From positions 1 through 6,798 of the forward strand of contig JADFMC010000120.1 of assembly GCA_022564085.1 (NCBI GenBank): DNA of 6,798 nucleotides, read 5' to 3'. How positions within the stretch are numbered: the first letter of the stretch is position 1; every line of letters starts with the position of its first letter. Below, one piece after another: positions 1 through 6,045 of the stretch. This DNA comes from Fidelibacterota bacterium. Lineage in GTDB: Bacteria > Fidelibacterota > Marinisomatia > SCGC-AAA003-L08 > TS1B11. The translations under genes were made by a program, and so were the position numbers. The notes below the pieces were generated by a model, which was not told where the DNA came from, did not search any database, and was given only the letters and a program-made list of their open reading frames with translations.

Positions 1-12
1 CCATCTAGAAGC

Positions 13-40
13 GAAAAGGCCGCGTCTCCACGGCCTTTTT
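13..40. terminator. Bidirectional rho-independent terminator
   Basis: A perfect 9-bp stem is formed by AAAAGGCCG (14-22) and CGGCCTTTT (31-39) around an 8-nt loop. A G-T wobble between 13 and 40 can extend it. The A-run on the left and T-run on the right give a U-tract on both strands. It lies 27 nt past the stop of the minus-strand outer-membrane gene (stop at 67), so it should end that transcript. It may also end a plus-strand gene arriving from left of the window. Confidence 0.85.
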
Positions 41-66
41 GCCACAAACAGGAAATCGAGTAAGGG

Positions 67-738
67 CTATAGCTGAAAGCCGAACCCAAGGGTTATTGTG
101 GAGAAGGCGCTCTCCCCCGGGGCAATACCATCTACGAATGTTCGGCGGAACTTCACGTTAAGGGCAAAGGGGATGAAAAGAGGTTTAAACCGAGCGCCCA
201 GTTCAACATGGAACCCGGTTGCCTGAGTCACCTCGTCTAAGAGATCTTCGACATTCAATTGCGCGTTGGCATCTCCCAAGAAACCTTCCATGAACTCTTT
301 ATCCAAGAGAGGAACAGAGGCATGGAAACTAAGACCGCCACCGGCAAAAACGTTAAACATAGGGACTTTGAAGAGCTTGCGCTGGACGGTGAGATACGCA
401 GCCGTACGGGCCCAGGCAGCCTCCTGCGACAGGCTCTGCCCACTTACGGGGTTGGTATAGGTAACGTCGAACTTGTTAAAAAAGAGGTTAAATCCCATAT
501 CGAGGTCGATAACCGGGATGAGGTCTATGAAGAGATATACACCCACACCTAGCGGCTTGTCCATTTCGGTTCGAGTAAACTCAACACCAGGTATTTCAAA
601 CAGGTTGGTGTAGGTCGCTTTGGCAATGGTGTAGCTATCCTGGCCAAAGTTGAGTCCGATACCGGCAATGGCCAGCGCTCGCTGGGTGGGAATCAGCATG
701 GTACCTGCCAATCCAAGGACCAAGAGAGTTTTTTTCAT
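67..738 (-). CDS. Small outer-membrane beta-barrel-like protein with signal peptide
   Basis: This 223-residue exported protein has no enzymatic motif I recognise. Residues 1-23 form a typical Sec signal peptide: MKK, then a hydrophobic stretch from about residue 4 to 17, then a cleavage site after ALA (21-23), or possibly after AIA (23-25). The mature part is rich in alternating hydrophobic/polar segments separated by turns, such as GVGVYLFIDL (65-74), the AAYLTVQRKL and FNVFAGGGLSF segments in the middle, GFHVELGARF, and ITLGFGF at the end. This is what an 8- to 10-strand outer-membrane barrel looks like. The last residue is Leu (FQL) rather than the classic terminal Phe. The start is well supported: complementary to 749-753 is a GGAGG Shine-Dalgarno, 10 nt before the ATG at 738. 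The gene is transcribed divergently from the DNA methyltransferase gene and has its own terminator, so it is probably monocistronic. Its GC content is visibly lower than that of the downstream cluster. Function is unknown: it could be a porin-like, structural or lipid-binding barrel. The barrel assignment is inferred from pattern, not from homology. Confidence 0.8.
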   Translation of the reverse strand: MKKTLLVLGLAGTMLIPTQRALAIAGIGLNFGQDSYTIAKATYTNLFEIPGVEFTRTEMDKPLGVGVYLFIDLIPVIDLDMGFNLFFNKFDVTYTNPVSGQSLSQEAAWARTAAYLTVQRKLFKVPMFNVFAGGGLSFHASVPLLDKEFMEGFLGDANAQLNVEDLLDEVTQATGFHVELGARFKPLFIPFALNVKFRRTFVDGIAPGESAFSTITLGFGFQL

Positions 739-830
739 GGGTTAATGTCCTCCGTTTGTAAGTTTCCTGGCACGGAAACGATATTTTAACGATAGATAGT
801 TTCACACTTTCTTCGGACATGTGCAAGTAA
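739..830. promoter_or_regulatory. Divergent intergenic region with likely promoters for both directions
   Basis: This 92-bp AT-richer spacer lies between two divergent start codons and must hold the promoter for the minus-strand barrel gene, and probably one for the methyltransferase cluster. The clear element is the GGAGG ribosome-binding site for the barrel gene (complement of 749-753). On the minus strand a weak TTGCAC -35-like box is visible near the right end. On both strands there are AT-rich stretches around 781-800, but no convincing -10/-35 pair. ACGATA is directly repeated at 778-783 and 789-794, exactly 11 bp apart, and is followed by GATAGATAG (791-799). The methyltransferase start has no good Shine-Dalgarno in this region. 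Confidence 0.45.
762..779. repeat. Short inverted repeat upstream of barrel gene
   Basis: GTTTCC (762-767) and GGAAAC (774-779) form a perfect 6-bp inverted repeat around a 6-nt centre. It lies just upstream of the barrel gene's ribosome-binding site. It could be a protein-binding site or a 5'-leader hairpin. A 6-bp match of this kind can also arise by chance. Confidence 0.3.
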
Positions 831-2021
831 ATGATTATGAAGTTGCAGCCGCCGATTCAGCCGGTCTGGAAGCAGGTTTCCAAAAACTGGGGGCACCCCT
901 TTCATCCCATGTGCAGCTACATGGCCATGTTCCCACCCCAGCTGCCGTACTACTTCATCCAGCGGTTCAGCCGCCCCGGCGACCGGGTGCTGGACCCCTT
1001 CAGCGGGCGGGGCACCACCCCCACCCAGGCCTGCGTCGATGGCCGGATCGGGATCGCCAACGACTTGAACCCGTTGGCCTATATTCTCTCCCGGGCCAAG
1101 GTGGACCCGCCGGAGGAAACCGACGTCCAGGCCCGTTTAGCGCAGTTGGCAGCGGCTTACCGGGATAATCCCGGCTCACTGCCCGATACGACCGGCGATA
1201 TCGGCGCGGTTTTCCATGCGCAGACACTGCGGCAGCTGCTGTTCCTCAAAGGAATATTAACCAACGACCGGAATGACACCTTCATCAAGGCGACCATCGC
1301 GGGCATCCTGCACGGCAAGTACCGCCGCAGCGGCAGCGATTCCATCTACCTGAGCATCGACATGCCCAACACCTTCAGCATGAGTCCGGCCTATATCCGC
1401 CGGTATGTGAAAGAAAAGGGGCTGGTCTACCTGGCACTGGATGTATTCGAGAAGACCGGGCGGCGGCTGCAGCGCCTGTTCCGCCGGGGAGCGCCCCCCA
1501 CCCGCGGCCAGGCCTTCCAGCAGGATGTGCGGCAGCTGCATCAATGGGTGCAGCCGGAATCGATCCGGTTGGTGGTTTCATCGCCGCCCTACCTCAAGGT
1601 AATCAAATACGGGCTGTATAACTGGATCAGGCTGTGGTTCCTGGGCGTGGCGCACAAGGAAGTGGACCGGACCTTGGACGATGCCCACGCTTTGGACGCC
1701 TACTTGGCGTTTATGCAGGAAACCATTGGGCAGCTGGAACGGCTGTTGGTACCCGGCGGGGTCTGCGTACTGGTGATCGGCGATGTGGCGCACAATAACC
1801 AGGCTCCCTTGAATCTGGCGCTGGAAGTTTGGGAAGCAGTCCGGGCCCATAGCAACTTGCGGCTGCTGGATCTGGTGGCCGACCCCATAGCTGACCATCG
1901 CAAGGTTACCAAGATTTGGAACAACACCCGGGGCCGGGCCACCGCCACCGACCGGATCATGGTGCTGTGCAAAGGCGACCGCCCGGCCGTCGATCAGCTG
2001 CCCGTTCAGTGGGACAGCTGA
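831..2021 (+). CDS. Site-specific DNA methyltransferase (N4-cytosine/N6-adenine type)
   Basis: This 396-residue SAM-dependent enzyme is predicted to methylate an exocyclic amino group of DNA. A motif X-like helix (FPPQLPYYFI, 34-43) is followed by motif I, VLDPFSGRGTT (53-63), which binds SAM. The acidic residue after strand 2 is D78 (NDLNPLA, 77-83). A long central block of about 165 residues includes a DMPNTFSM segment (177-184) and may contain target recognition. Catalytic motif IV is SSPPY (250-254), and a late strand, LVPGGVCVLVIGD (306-318), matches the C-terminal half of the Rossmann fold. The order X-I-(insert)-IV is unlike the usual IV-X-I order of beta-class SPPY enzymes and closer to an alpha-type arrangement. 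SPPY is commonest in N4-cytosine enzymes, but the modified base cannot be fixed from this. The start ATG at 831 directly follows an in-frame TAA (828-830), so no earlier start is possible. The ATG at 837 is an alternative, and neither has a strong ribosome-binding site. The stop overlaps the next gene's likely start. No restriction endonuclease is recognisable beside it, so it is either solitary or paired with the unknown next gene. Confidence 0.9.
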   Translation: MIMKLQPPIQPVWKQVSKNWGHPFHPMCSYMAMFPPQLPYYFIQRFSRPGDRVLDPFSGRGTTPTQACVDGRIGIANDLNPLAYILSRAKVDPPEETDVQARLAQLAAAYRDNPGSLPDTTGDIGAVFHAQTLRQLLFLKGILTNDRNDTFIKATIAGILHGKYRRSGSDSIYLSIDMPNTFSMSPAYIRRYVKEKGLVYLALDVFEKTGRRLQRLFRRGAPPTRGQAFQQDVRQLHQWVQPESIRLVVSSPPYLKVIKYGLYNWIRLWFLGVAHKEVDRTLDDAHALDAYLAFMQETIGQLERLLVPGGVCVLVIGDVAHNNQAPLNLALEVWEAVRAHSNLRLLDLVADPIADHRKVTKIWNNTRGRATATDRIMVLCKGDRPAVDQLPVQWDS

Positions 2022-2932
2022 CCCCCCTATCGCGCCGGGACATTTTTAAGCGCCACCCCTGGTTGCGTGACCGTCAGCGGCCCACGATCATTTTTCCAGG
2101 GCTGGACGGGATGCTGTCCGCCGCCTTTTTGCACCACCACCTGGGCTGGCGCGTAACCGGCTACTTCGAAAACCAGACCCTGTGGCTCTCGCCGGCGGCC
2201 CGGGAGGAGTGGAACCGGCTGGTATGGGTGGACCTGGATGCCTGCCGTCCCGGCAGCCGTTCCATCGGCCACGGTGTTCTGGCACTTGGCGAGAAGGTTC
2301 CCGCCGCGCTCAAGCAATGCTGTAATCCCAACCTGCTGGCGGGGATGGGGGCGGATCGGATCGCCACGCGCTACCCGTTCTCAACGATTATGTTCCTGCT
2401 ATGGCTGCACGATGTTCCGGTGCGCAAAAGCCTGGTGGCCCGGCTGTTGGTACTGGCGGCCGGCTCGGTCTGGATAAATTTGCGTCAGGACCGGGAGAAC
2501 TGCCTCCAATGGCGGGAAAGACTCCCCGGCTACGATTGGAAGTGGCTGTTTACTCTGGTTGAGAAGGAGCTGTTCGAGCGCCGGTTGCGGGACCAGTTGC
2601 TAGCGCCCCTGGAGCGTCTCACAGGTCGTCCGGCCGACGGCCCCGTTGGCAATTCCCGGCTACGGGTACCGGGGCTGAACCTGCAGTTCAATCCCGACTG
2701 GGAGGAGGATCTGTTCCTGAAAGTGAGCGCCTTCGCCGGGACGCACCTGAAGTGGTCACCTCCCCGGCCCCCGGCCATCAGCGAGCGGATCGAGGGCCAA
2801 AGGCAAACCATGGCCCTGGCCGAAGCAACCCGGCGCAACTTCCCGGGAAACCTGATCGGCAAAGGCGCCATTTCCTATGAACTCACCGGGGCCGACAGCC
2901 TTAATTTTACCGCGTTTCCGAAAGAAATTTAA
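2009..2932 (+). CDS. Conserved-looking protein of unknown function; faint DHH-phosphoesterase-like pattern
   Basis: I do not recognise this protein. From the GTG at 2009 it has 307 residues and overlaps the methyltransferase stop (2019-2021) by 13 bp, which suggests translational coupling. Longer starts (a TTG at 1916, a GTG at 1967) would run deep inside the methyltransferase, and their extra residues are Arg/Gly/Pro-rich out-of-frame sequence, so I rejected them. No clear Shine-Dalgarno precedes 2009. The N-terminal third reads strand, IIFPGLDGMLSAAFL (27-41), helix, strand, VWVDLD (72-77), then SIGHG (85-89), NPNLL (106-110) and a YPFST segment (122-126). The spacing resembles the DHH superfamily core (DGxxSA, then a DHH-type motif, then a helix-rich region). 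Here the first Asp of the usual DxDG is missing, and the DHH equivalent would be GHG, so any such domain would be divergent and possibly inactive. The C-terminal half is charged, with many Trp and Arg residues, and ends in FTAFPKEI. No membrane segment or signal peptide is seen. Position suggests a role linked to the DNA methyltransferase, but that is inference. Confidence 0.75.
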   Translation: MGQLTPLSRRDIFKRHPWLRDRQRPTIIFPGLDGMLSAAFLHHHLGWRVTGYFENQTLWLSPAAREEWNRLVWVDLDACRPGSRSIGHGVLALGEKVPAALKQCCNPNLLAGMGADRIATRYPFSTIMFLLWLHDVPVRKSLVARLLVLAAGSVWINLRQDRENCLQWRERLPGYDWKWLFTLVEKELFERRLRDQLLAPLERLTGRPADGPVGNSRLRVPGLNLQFNPDWEEDLFLKVSAFAGTHLKWSPPRPPAISERIEGQRQTMALAEATRRNFPGNLIGKGAISYELTGADSLNFTAFPKEI

Positions 2933-3805
2933 ATGGAACCGACAAATTACCCGCTAGCCCCCGAGGACCCCATTATCTACTGCAACGGCGCCTGGGTACG
3001 CCAGAGCAAGGCTACGGTGCCCTTCATGGACAGCGGCTTCTGGTACGGTGACGGCCTGTTCGAGACCCTGCTGGTGGCGAACAGCAATATTTTCCGTCCC
3101 CGGAAGCATCTGGAACGGATGCAGGCGGGGATGCGCATCCTTAAGATCAATTTCCCGGTCACCGACGATGAGGTGGTGCGCCTAATGGAGGAAACGGTGG
3201 AGCGCAACGGTCTGGTGGAGACCTTGCTGCGCCTGATGTGTACCCGGGGTACACTATCCGGTTCGCCCTGGAAATTCACCGGCCCGGCCAACCTGTTCAT
3301 CGGTTTCCGCTATGCCGGAGCATTGCCACCCTCACCGGTAAAAATCAAGTTTGTCGCCGAGGAGGATTACCCCATAGCCCGCATGGTCCCGGCCCTGAAG
3401 TCCATGACTTACCTGGGTAATATGCTGGCCATCCGGGACGTGGTGGCCGCCGGGGCCTTCGAGCCGGTGTTCGTGAACCGGGATGGTGTGATCACCGAAT
3501 GCGCGGTCCGCAATGTCTTTTTCATCAAGGGGAACACCCTGCACACCCCCGATACCGATTTAGGTATCCTGCCGGGGGTGACCCGGGACCTGATCCTGGA
3601 GCTGGCCACCGACATGGGGCTGGCGGTGGATATGGCCCCTATTTTAGCCACCGACGTGGACAGAATGGACGAGGCCTTCATTTCCAGCACCGGCATCGGG
3701 ATCCTGCCGGTCACCTGGGAGGGATTCCAGCCCACCGATTACCCGCTCACCAACCGCCTGAAGGCGGCGGTGGAGCGGCAGGTGCAGCAGGAGACGGGGG
3801 GCTGA
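2933..3805 (+). CDS. Class IV PLP-dependent aminotransferase / 4-amino-4-deoxychorismate lyase-like
   Basis: This 290-residue cytosolic enzyme belongs to the PLP fold-type IV family (branched-chain aminotransferase, D-amino acid aminotransferase, aminodeoxychorismate lyase). Family landmarks are present in order: the YGDGLFETL segment (38-46), the FRPRKHLERM segment (54-63) that helps bind the PLP phosphate, and RLMCTRG (100-106). The catalytic Lys is K156 in LKSMTYLGNMLA. ITEC with E189 contacts the PLP ring nitrogen, and N194 follows at the usual spacing. HTPDTDLGILPGVTRDL (204-220) and FISSTGIGILPV (249-260) complete the fold. The length fits the family (270-310). Substrate is uncertain because these family members are hard to separate by motif. 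Transamination of branched-chain amino acids, D-alanine/glutamate exchange, or formation of 4-aminobenzoate for folate are all possible. The ATG begins on the base after the preceding TAA, with only a weak purine-rich stretch (GAAAGAAA) before it, so translation probably depends on coupling to the upstream gene. Its link to the methyltransferase pair may be simple co-transcription. Confidence 0.9.
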   Translation: MEPTNYPLAPEDPIIYCNGAWVRQSKATVPFMDSGFWYGDGLFETLLVANSNIFRPRKHLERMQAGMRILKINFPVTDDEVVRLMEETVERNGLVETLLRLMCTRGTLSGSPWKFTGPANLFIGFRYAGALPPSPVKIKFVAEEDYPIARMVPALKSMTYLGNMLAIRDVVAAGAFEPVFVNRDGVITECAVRNVFFIKGNTLHTPDTDLGILPGVTRDLILELATDMGLAVDMAPILATDVDRMDEAFISSTGIGILPVTWEGFQPTDYPLTNRLKAAVERQVQQETGG

Positions 3806-3810
3806 CGGCA

Positions 3811-3838
3811 AGTCGGCAGTCTCTTATGACCGCCGACT
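3811..3838 (+). terminator. Weak stem-loop after aminotransferase gene
   Basis: AGTCGGC (3811-3817) and GCCGACT (3832-3838) form a perfect 7-bp stem around a 14-nt loop, starting 5 nt after the aminotransferase stop. No T-run follows, so it would be at best a weak or factor-dependent terminator, or an RNA-stabilising 3' hairpin. Confidence 0.3.
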
Positions 3839-3887
3839 GGCAAGAAAATTCGGGGAGCGCGTCGATTGGCCCGGGGAGTTGCTCGCG

Positions 3888-3937
3888 TAACCGCTCACTT
3901 TCCGCCGCCAGCGGTTATTCCGTGAATAACTGTCGCT
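3888..3937 (+). promoter_or_regulatory. Overlapping, mutually exclusive hairpins upstream of biotin carboxylase gene
   Basis: Segment A, TAACCGCT (3888-3895), is perfectly complementary to the 5' part of segment B, AGCGGTTA (3910-3917). The same segment B (3910-3920) can instead pair with segment C downstream: GTTATTC (3914-3920) with GAATAAC (3924-3930) around a 3-nt loop, and AGCG (3910-3913) with CGCT (3934-3937), leaving a 3-nt bulge. The two folds exclude each other. This is the layout of a transcript-level switch or attenuator, although no U-tract follows either fold. If transcription starts only at the promoter proposed at 3955-3983, these repeats would act as DNA sites instead. Confidence 0.35.
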
Positions 3938-3954
3938 CTGTGGCCCTCATTACA

Positions 3955-3983
3955 TTGCTTTCCTGGCCGCACAGGGCTAAAAT
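3955..3983 (+). promoter_or_regulatory. Candidate sigma70-type promoter for the biotin carboxylase operon
   Basis: A TTGCTT box (3955-3960, 3 of 6 to consensus) is followed after exactly 17 bp by TAAAAT (3978-3983, 5 of 6). Transcription would begin near 3990, only a few bases before the GTG start at 3993, giving a leaderless or near-leaderless mRNA. That would agree with the absence of a Shine-Dalgarno before the gene. The assignment rests on short motifs only. Confidence 0.4.
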
Positions 3984-3992
3984 TCCGTCGCC

Positions 3993-5501
3993 GTGCTGAA
4001 CAAAGTCCTTATCGCCAACCGGGGCGAGATCGCCGTGCGGGTGATCCGCAGCTGCCGGGAACTGGGTATCGCCACCGTGGCGGTCTACTCCCAGGCCGAC
4101 CGCACCGCACCCCACGTCCTGCTGGCCGATGAAGCCTTGTGCATAGGGCCACCCCCGGCCAAAGAATCCTACCTGGATATGGAAGCTATACTGGCTGCCG
4201 CCCGGAAAAGCGGCGCCGACGCGATCCATCCCGGCTACGGCTTTCTGTCAGAAAACGCCAGTTTCGCCAAAGCGGTGCAGGCTGCCGGACTGGTGTGGAT
4301 CGGTCCCGCCCCGGACACCATTGCCAAAATGGGCGATAAAGTGGCCGCCCGGCGGTTGGCCCTGGAGGTCGGAGCTCCGATTGTCCCCGGGGGCGCGGAA
4401 CCGCTCGCTGATATCAAGGGGGCCCGCAAGCTGGCTTTACAGGTAGGCTACCCGGTGCTGGTGAAGGCAGCCGGCGGCGGCGGCGGCAAGGGGATGCGAT
4501 TGGTCCAGGAACCGGGCCAGCTGGAGGCCGCCATCGAGAGAGCCCGTTCGGAGGCCGCCGGCGCTTTCACCGATGACCGGGTCTACCTGGAAAAGGCGCT
4601 GGCCGAGCCCCATCACGTGGAAATCCAGGTGTTTGCCGACAGCCACGGCAACGTGGTGAGCCTGGGTGAGCGGGAATGCTCCATCCAGCGCCGTTTCCAG
4701 AAGGTGATCGAGGAAACCCCTTCGCCATTTATCAGCCCGGAAGTGCGCGACCAGCTCAGTGAGCTGGCGATCGATATCACGGCCGCCTGCGATTACCGGG
4801 GGGCGGGCACGGTGGAGTTCCTGGTGGACCGGGAACAGAACTACTATTTCCTGGAGATGAACACCCGGTTGCAGGTGGAGCATCCCATAACCGAAATGGT
4901 CACCGGCCTGGACCTGGTGGCCGAGCAGTTGCGGGTGGCGGATGGCGAGGCGCTGTCGTTCACTCCAGCCGACATCCGGCCCCGGGGGCACGCCATCGAG
5001 AGCCGCATATACGCCGAGGACGGCTTCGACGATTTCACCCCCTCCACCGGCACGGTGCTGGAGTTCAGCGCCCCAGGGGGCCCGGGAGTGCGGCTGGATC
5101 ACGGCCTGCGCCCCGGCCTGGAGATCACACCCTACTACGATCCCCTGTTGGGCAAGTTGTGCGCCTGGGGCCGGACCAGGGCGGAGGCCATCGCCCGGAT
5201 GACCCGCGCCCTGGAGGAACTGCGGATCGTGGGACTGCGCACTACCACACCTTTCTGCCTGGCGGTGATGCAGCATCCGGCTTTCAACAAGGGTGACTAC
5301 AGCACCAGCTTCATCAATGATTACCTGCCGGAGTTGGTGGCGTCCACCCAGGCCTCTCAGGAAGAGCTGCATCAGGCGGCGGCCCTGGGAGCGGCCCTGT
5401 TCGCCGCTGGAGAGCACCGGGCCGGGGCCGATGGTCGCGCCCACCGGCCGGCTGAATCACCCTGGCTGCTGAAGGGACGCGAAAGCCAGCAGTCGGAATG
5501 A
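3993..5501 (+). CDS. accC: Biotin carboxylase subunit of acetyl-/acyl-CoA carboxylase
   Basis: This 502-residue ATP-grasp enzyme uses ATP and bicarbonate to carboxylate the biotin on the carrier protein, the first half-reaction of acetyl-CoA or propionyl-CoA-type carboxylases. The N-terminal domain begins KVLIANRGEIAVR (4-16) and has AIHPGYGFLSEN (78-89) and K116 in KMGDK. The ATP-grasp domain has K158 before the glycine loop (AGGGGGKGM, 160-168), E275 and E288 as metal ligands, and catalytic MNTRLQVEHP (289-298) with R292, Q294 and E296. R338 follows in ESRIYAED. These positions agree closely with E. coli biotin carboxylase numbering, so the enzyme should be active. It is about 50 residues longer than E. 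coli AccC. The extra part is an Ala-rich C-terminus (about 450-502), as seen in acyl-CoA carboxylase alpha subunits, so acetyl-CoA specificity is not assured. The start is a GTG at 3993, chosen because the product then begins with the family's usual MLNKVLIANRGE. No Shine-Dalgarno is seen. The biotin carrier gene follows directly. No carboxyltransferase is in the window. Confidence 0.95.
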   Translation: MLNKVLIANRGEIAVRVIRSCRELGIATVAVYSQADRTAPHVLLADEALCIGPPPAKESYLDMEAILAAARKSGADAIHPGYGFLSENASFAKAVQAAGLVWIGPAPDTIAKMGDKVAARRLALEVGAPIVPGGAEPLADIKGARKLALQVGYPVLVKAAGGGGGKGMRLVQEPGQLEAAIERARSEAAGAFTDDRVYLEKALAEPHHVEIQVFADSHGNVVSLGERECSIQRRFQKVIEETPSPFISPEVRDQLSELAIDITAACDYRGAGTVEFLVDREQNYYFLEMNTRLQVEHPITEMVTGLDLVAEQLRVADGEALSFTPADIRPRGHAIESRIYAEDGFDDFTPSTGTVLEFSAPGGPGVRLDHGLRPGLEITPYYDPLLGKLCAWGRTRAEAIARMTRALEELRIVGLRTTTPFCLAVMQHPAFNKGDYSTSFINDYLPELVASTQASQEELHQAAALGAALFAAGEHRAGADGRAHRPAESPWLLKGRESQQSE

Positions 5502-5515
5502 TATTGGCCGTCATT

Positions 5516-5520
5516 GGAGA
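5516..5520 (+). promoter_or_regulatory. Ribosome-binding site deciding the biotin carrier start
   Basis: GGAGA lies 7 nt before the ATG at 5528 and has no equal before the alternative ATG at 5498. That alternative start overlaps the biotin carboxylase stop in an ATGA and would add ten residues of low similarity to anything I know. The site favours 5528. Confidence 0.6.
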
Positions 5521-5527
5521 ATGGTCT

Positions 5528-6004
5528 ATGGAGCTGCAGGTCCGCTCAGACAACGGCCGCCCGGTGGTGGAAATAGCCGGTCGCCGGCCGGAACTGGACC
5601 TGGTGAAACTATCAACATATTCATATTCGCTACTGCTGGACGGCCGGTCCCACCACCTGTCGATCCGCCCTGACCGTGACGGCTACCTGGTCATCCTGCG
5701 GCAACAGACCTACCACATCCGCCTGCGTAGCGAGCTGGACCGGACCATCGAAAAGCTGGGAATGCAGGGGGCCACCGGCGGCGGAGGGGGGCAGATAACC
5801 GCGCCCATTCCGGGGCTGATCTCGGAGGTGGCCGTTAAGGAAGGCGACACGGTGGCCGCCGGCGACCGGCTGCTGATCCTGGAAGCCATGAAAATGGAGA
5901 ATGAGATCAGCGCTCCCCAAGCTGGGACGGTTTTAGACGTGCATGTGGCGCCCGGCCAGGCCGTGGAGCAGGGAGCATTGCTGGTGAGGCTGGAGGTGTC
6001 TTGA
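5528..6004 (+). CDS. Biotin carboxyl carrier protein (biotinyl-domain subunit of acyl-CoA carboxylase)
   Basis: This 158-residue protein carries the covalently bound biotin that is carboxylated by the upstream subunit and then serves the carboxyltransferase. The N-terminal part (about 1-75) is a small beta-rich domain with SYSLLLDGRSHHLSI (32-46) and DGYLVIL (51-57). A glycine-rich linker (81-88) leads to the biotinyl domain (about 90-156). That domain has TAPIPGLI (91-98), VKEGDTVAAGD (103-113) and the signature EAMKMEN (119-125), with K122 as the biotinylated lysine. A second half with APQAGTV (129-135) and LLVRLEV (151-157) closes the barrel-like hammerhead. The layout resembles the carriers of propionyl-CoA or sodium-pump decarboxylase type more than E. 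coli AccB, hence no symbol. The ATG at 5528 is preferred for its ribosome-binding site. An ATG at 5498, overlapping the previous stop, would give 168 residues. The gene is co-transcribed with the biotin carboxylase gene and needs a biotin-protein ligase encoded elsewhere. Confidence 0.93.
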   Translation: MELQVRSDNGRPVVEIAGRRPELDLVKLSTYSYSLLLDGRSHHLSIRPDRDGYLVILRQQTYHIRLRSELDRTIEKLGMQGATGGGGGQITAPIPGLISEVAVKEGDTVAAGDRLLILEAMKMENEISAPQAGTVLDVHVAPGQAVEQGALLVRLEVS

Positions 6005-6007
6005 CGT

Positions 6008-6045
6008 GGTCCCCGGGCCAGTGAAAATGTCCATGACCGGGAACC
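6008..6045 (+). terminator. Imperfect stem-loop just after the biotin carrier gene
   Basis: GGTCCCCGG (6008-6016) can pair with CCGGGAACC (6037-6045) with one C-A mismatch, leaving a 20-nt loop, 3 nt after the stop codon. It has no T-run, and its right arm touches the palindromic repeat that follows. A weak or factor-dependent terminator is possible. The strong hairpin inside the adjacent repeat may do the job instead. Confidence 0.25.

Noticed and set aside
821..1168. Alternative plus-strand frame overlapping the DNA methyltransferase start
   Set aside because: Its Pro/Gly/Arg-rich translation is typical of a shifted frame, and the DNA methyltransferase motif I lies in the other frame over the same bases.
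1916..2008. Longer N-terminus for the unknown protein, from a TTG inside the methyltransferase
   Set aside because: The added residues are low-complexity Arg/Gly/Pro/His sequence from a shifted reading of the methyltransferase. Tight overlaps at gene junctions are usual, but a 106-bp one without a ribosome-binding site is not.
2690..2740. PD-(D/E)xK nuclease-like reading (NPDWEEDLFLK) in the unknown protein
   Set aside because: The acidic residue and lysine do not have the required D/E-x-K spacing, so restriction-endonuclease activity cannot be claimed from this.
4437..5444. Long minus-strand open frame inside the biotin carboxylase gene
   Set aside because: It is a by-product of GC-rich codon use opposite a gene whose every catalytic motif is present. 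The product is rich in Gly, His, Gln and Arg and has no recognisable domain.
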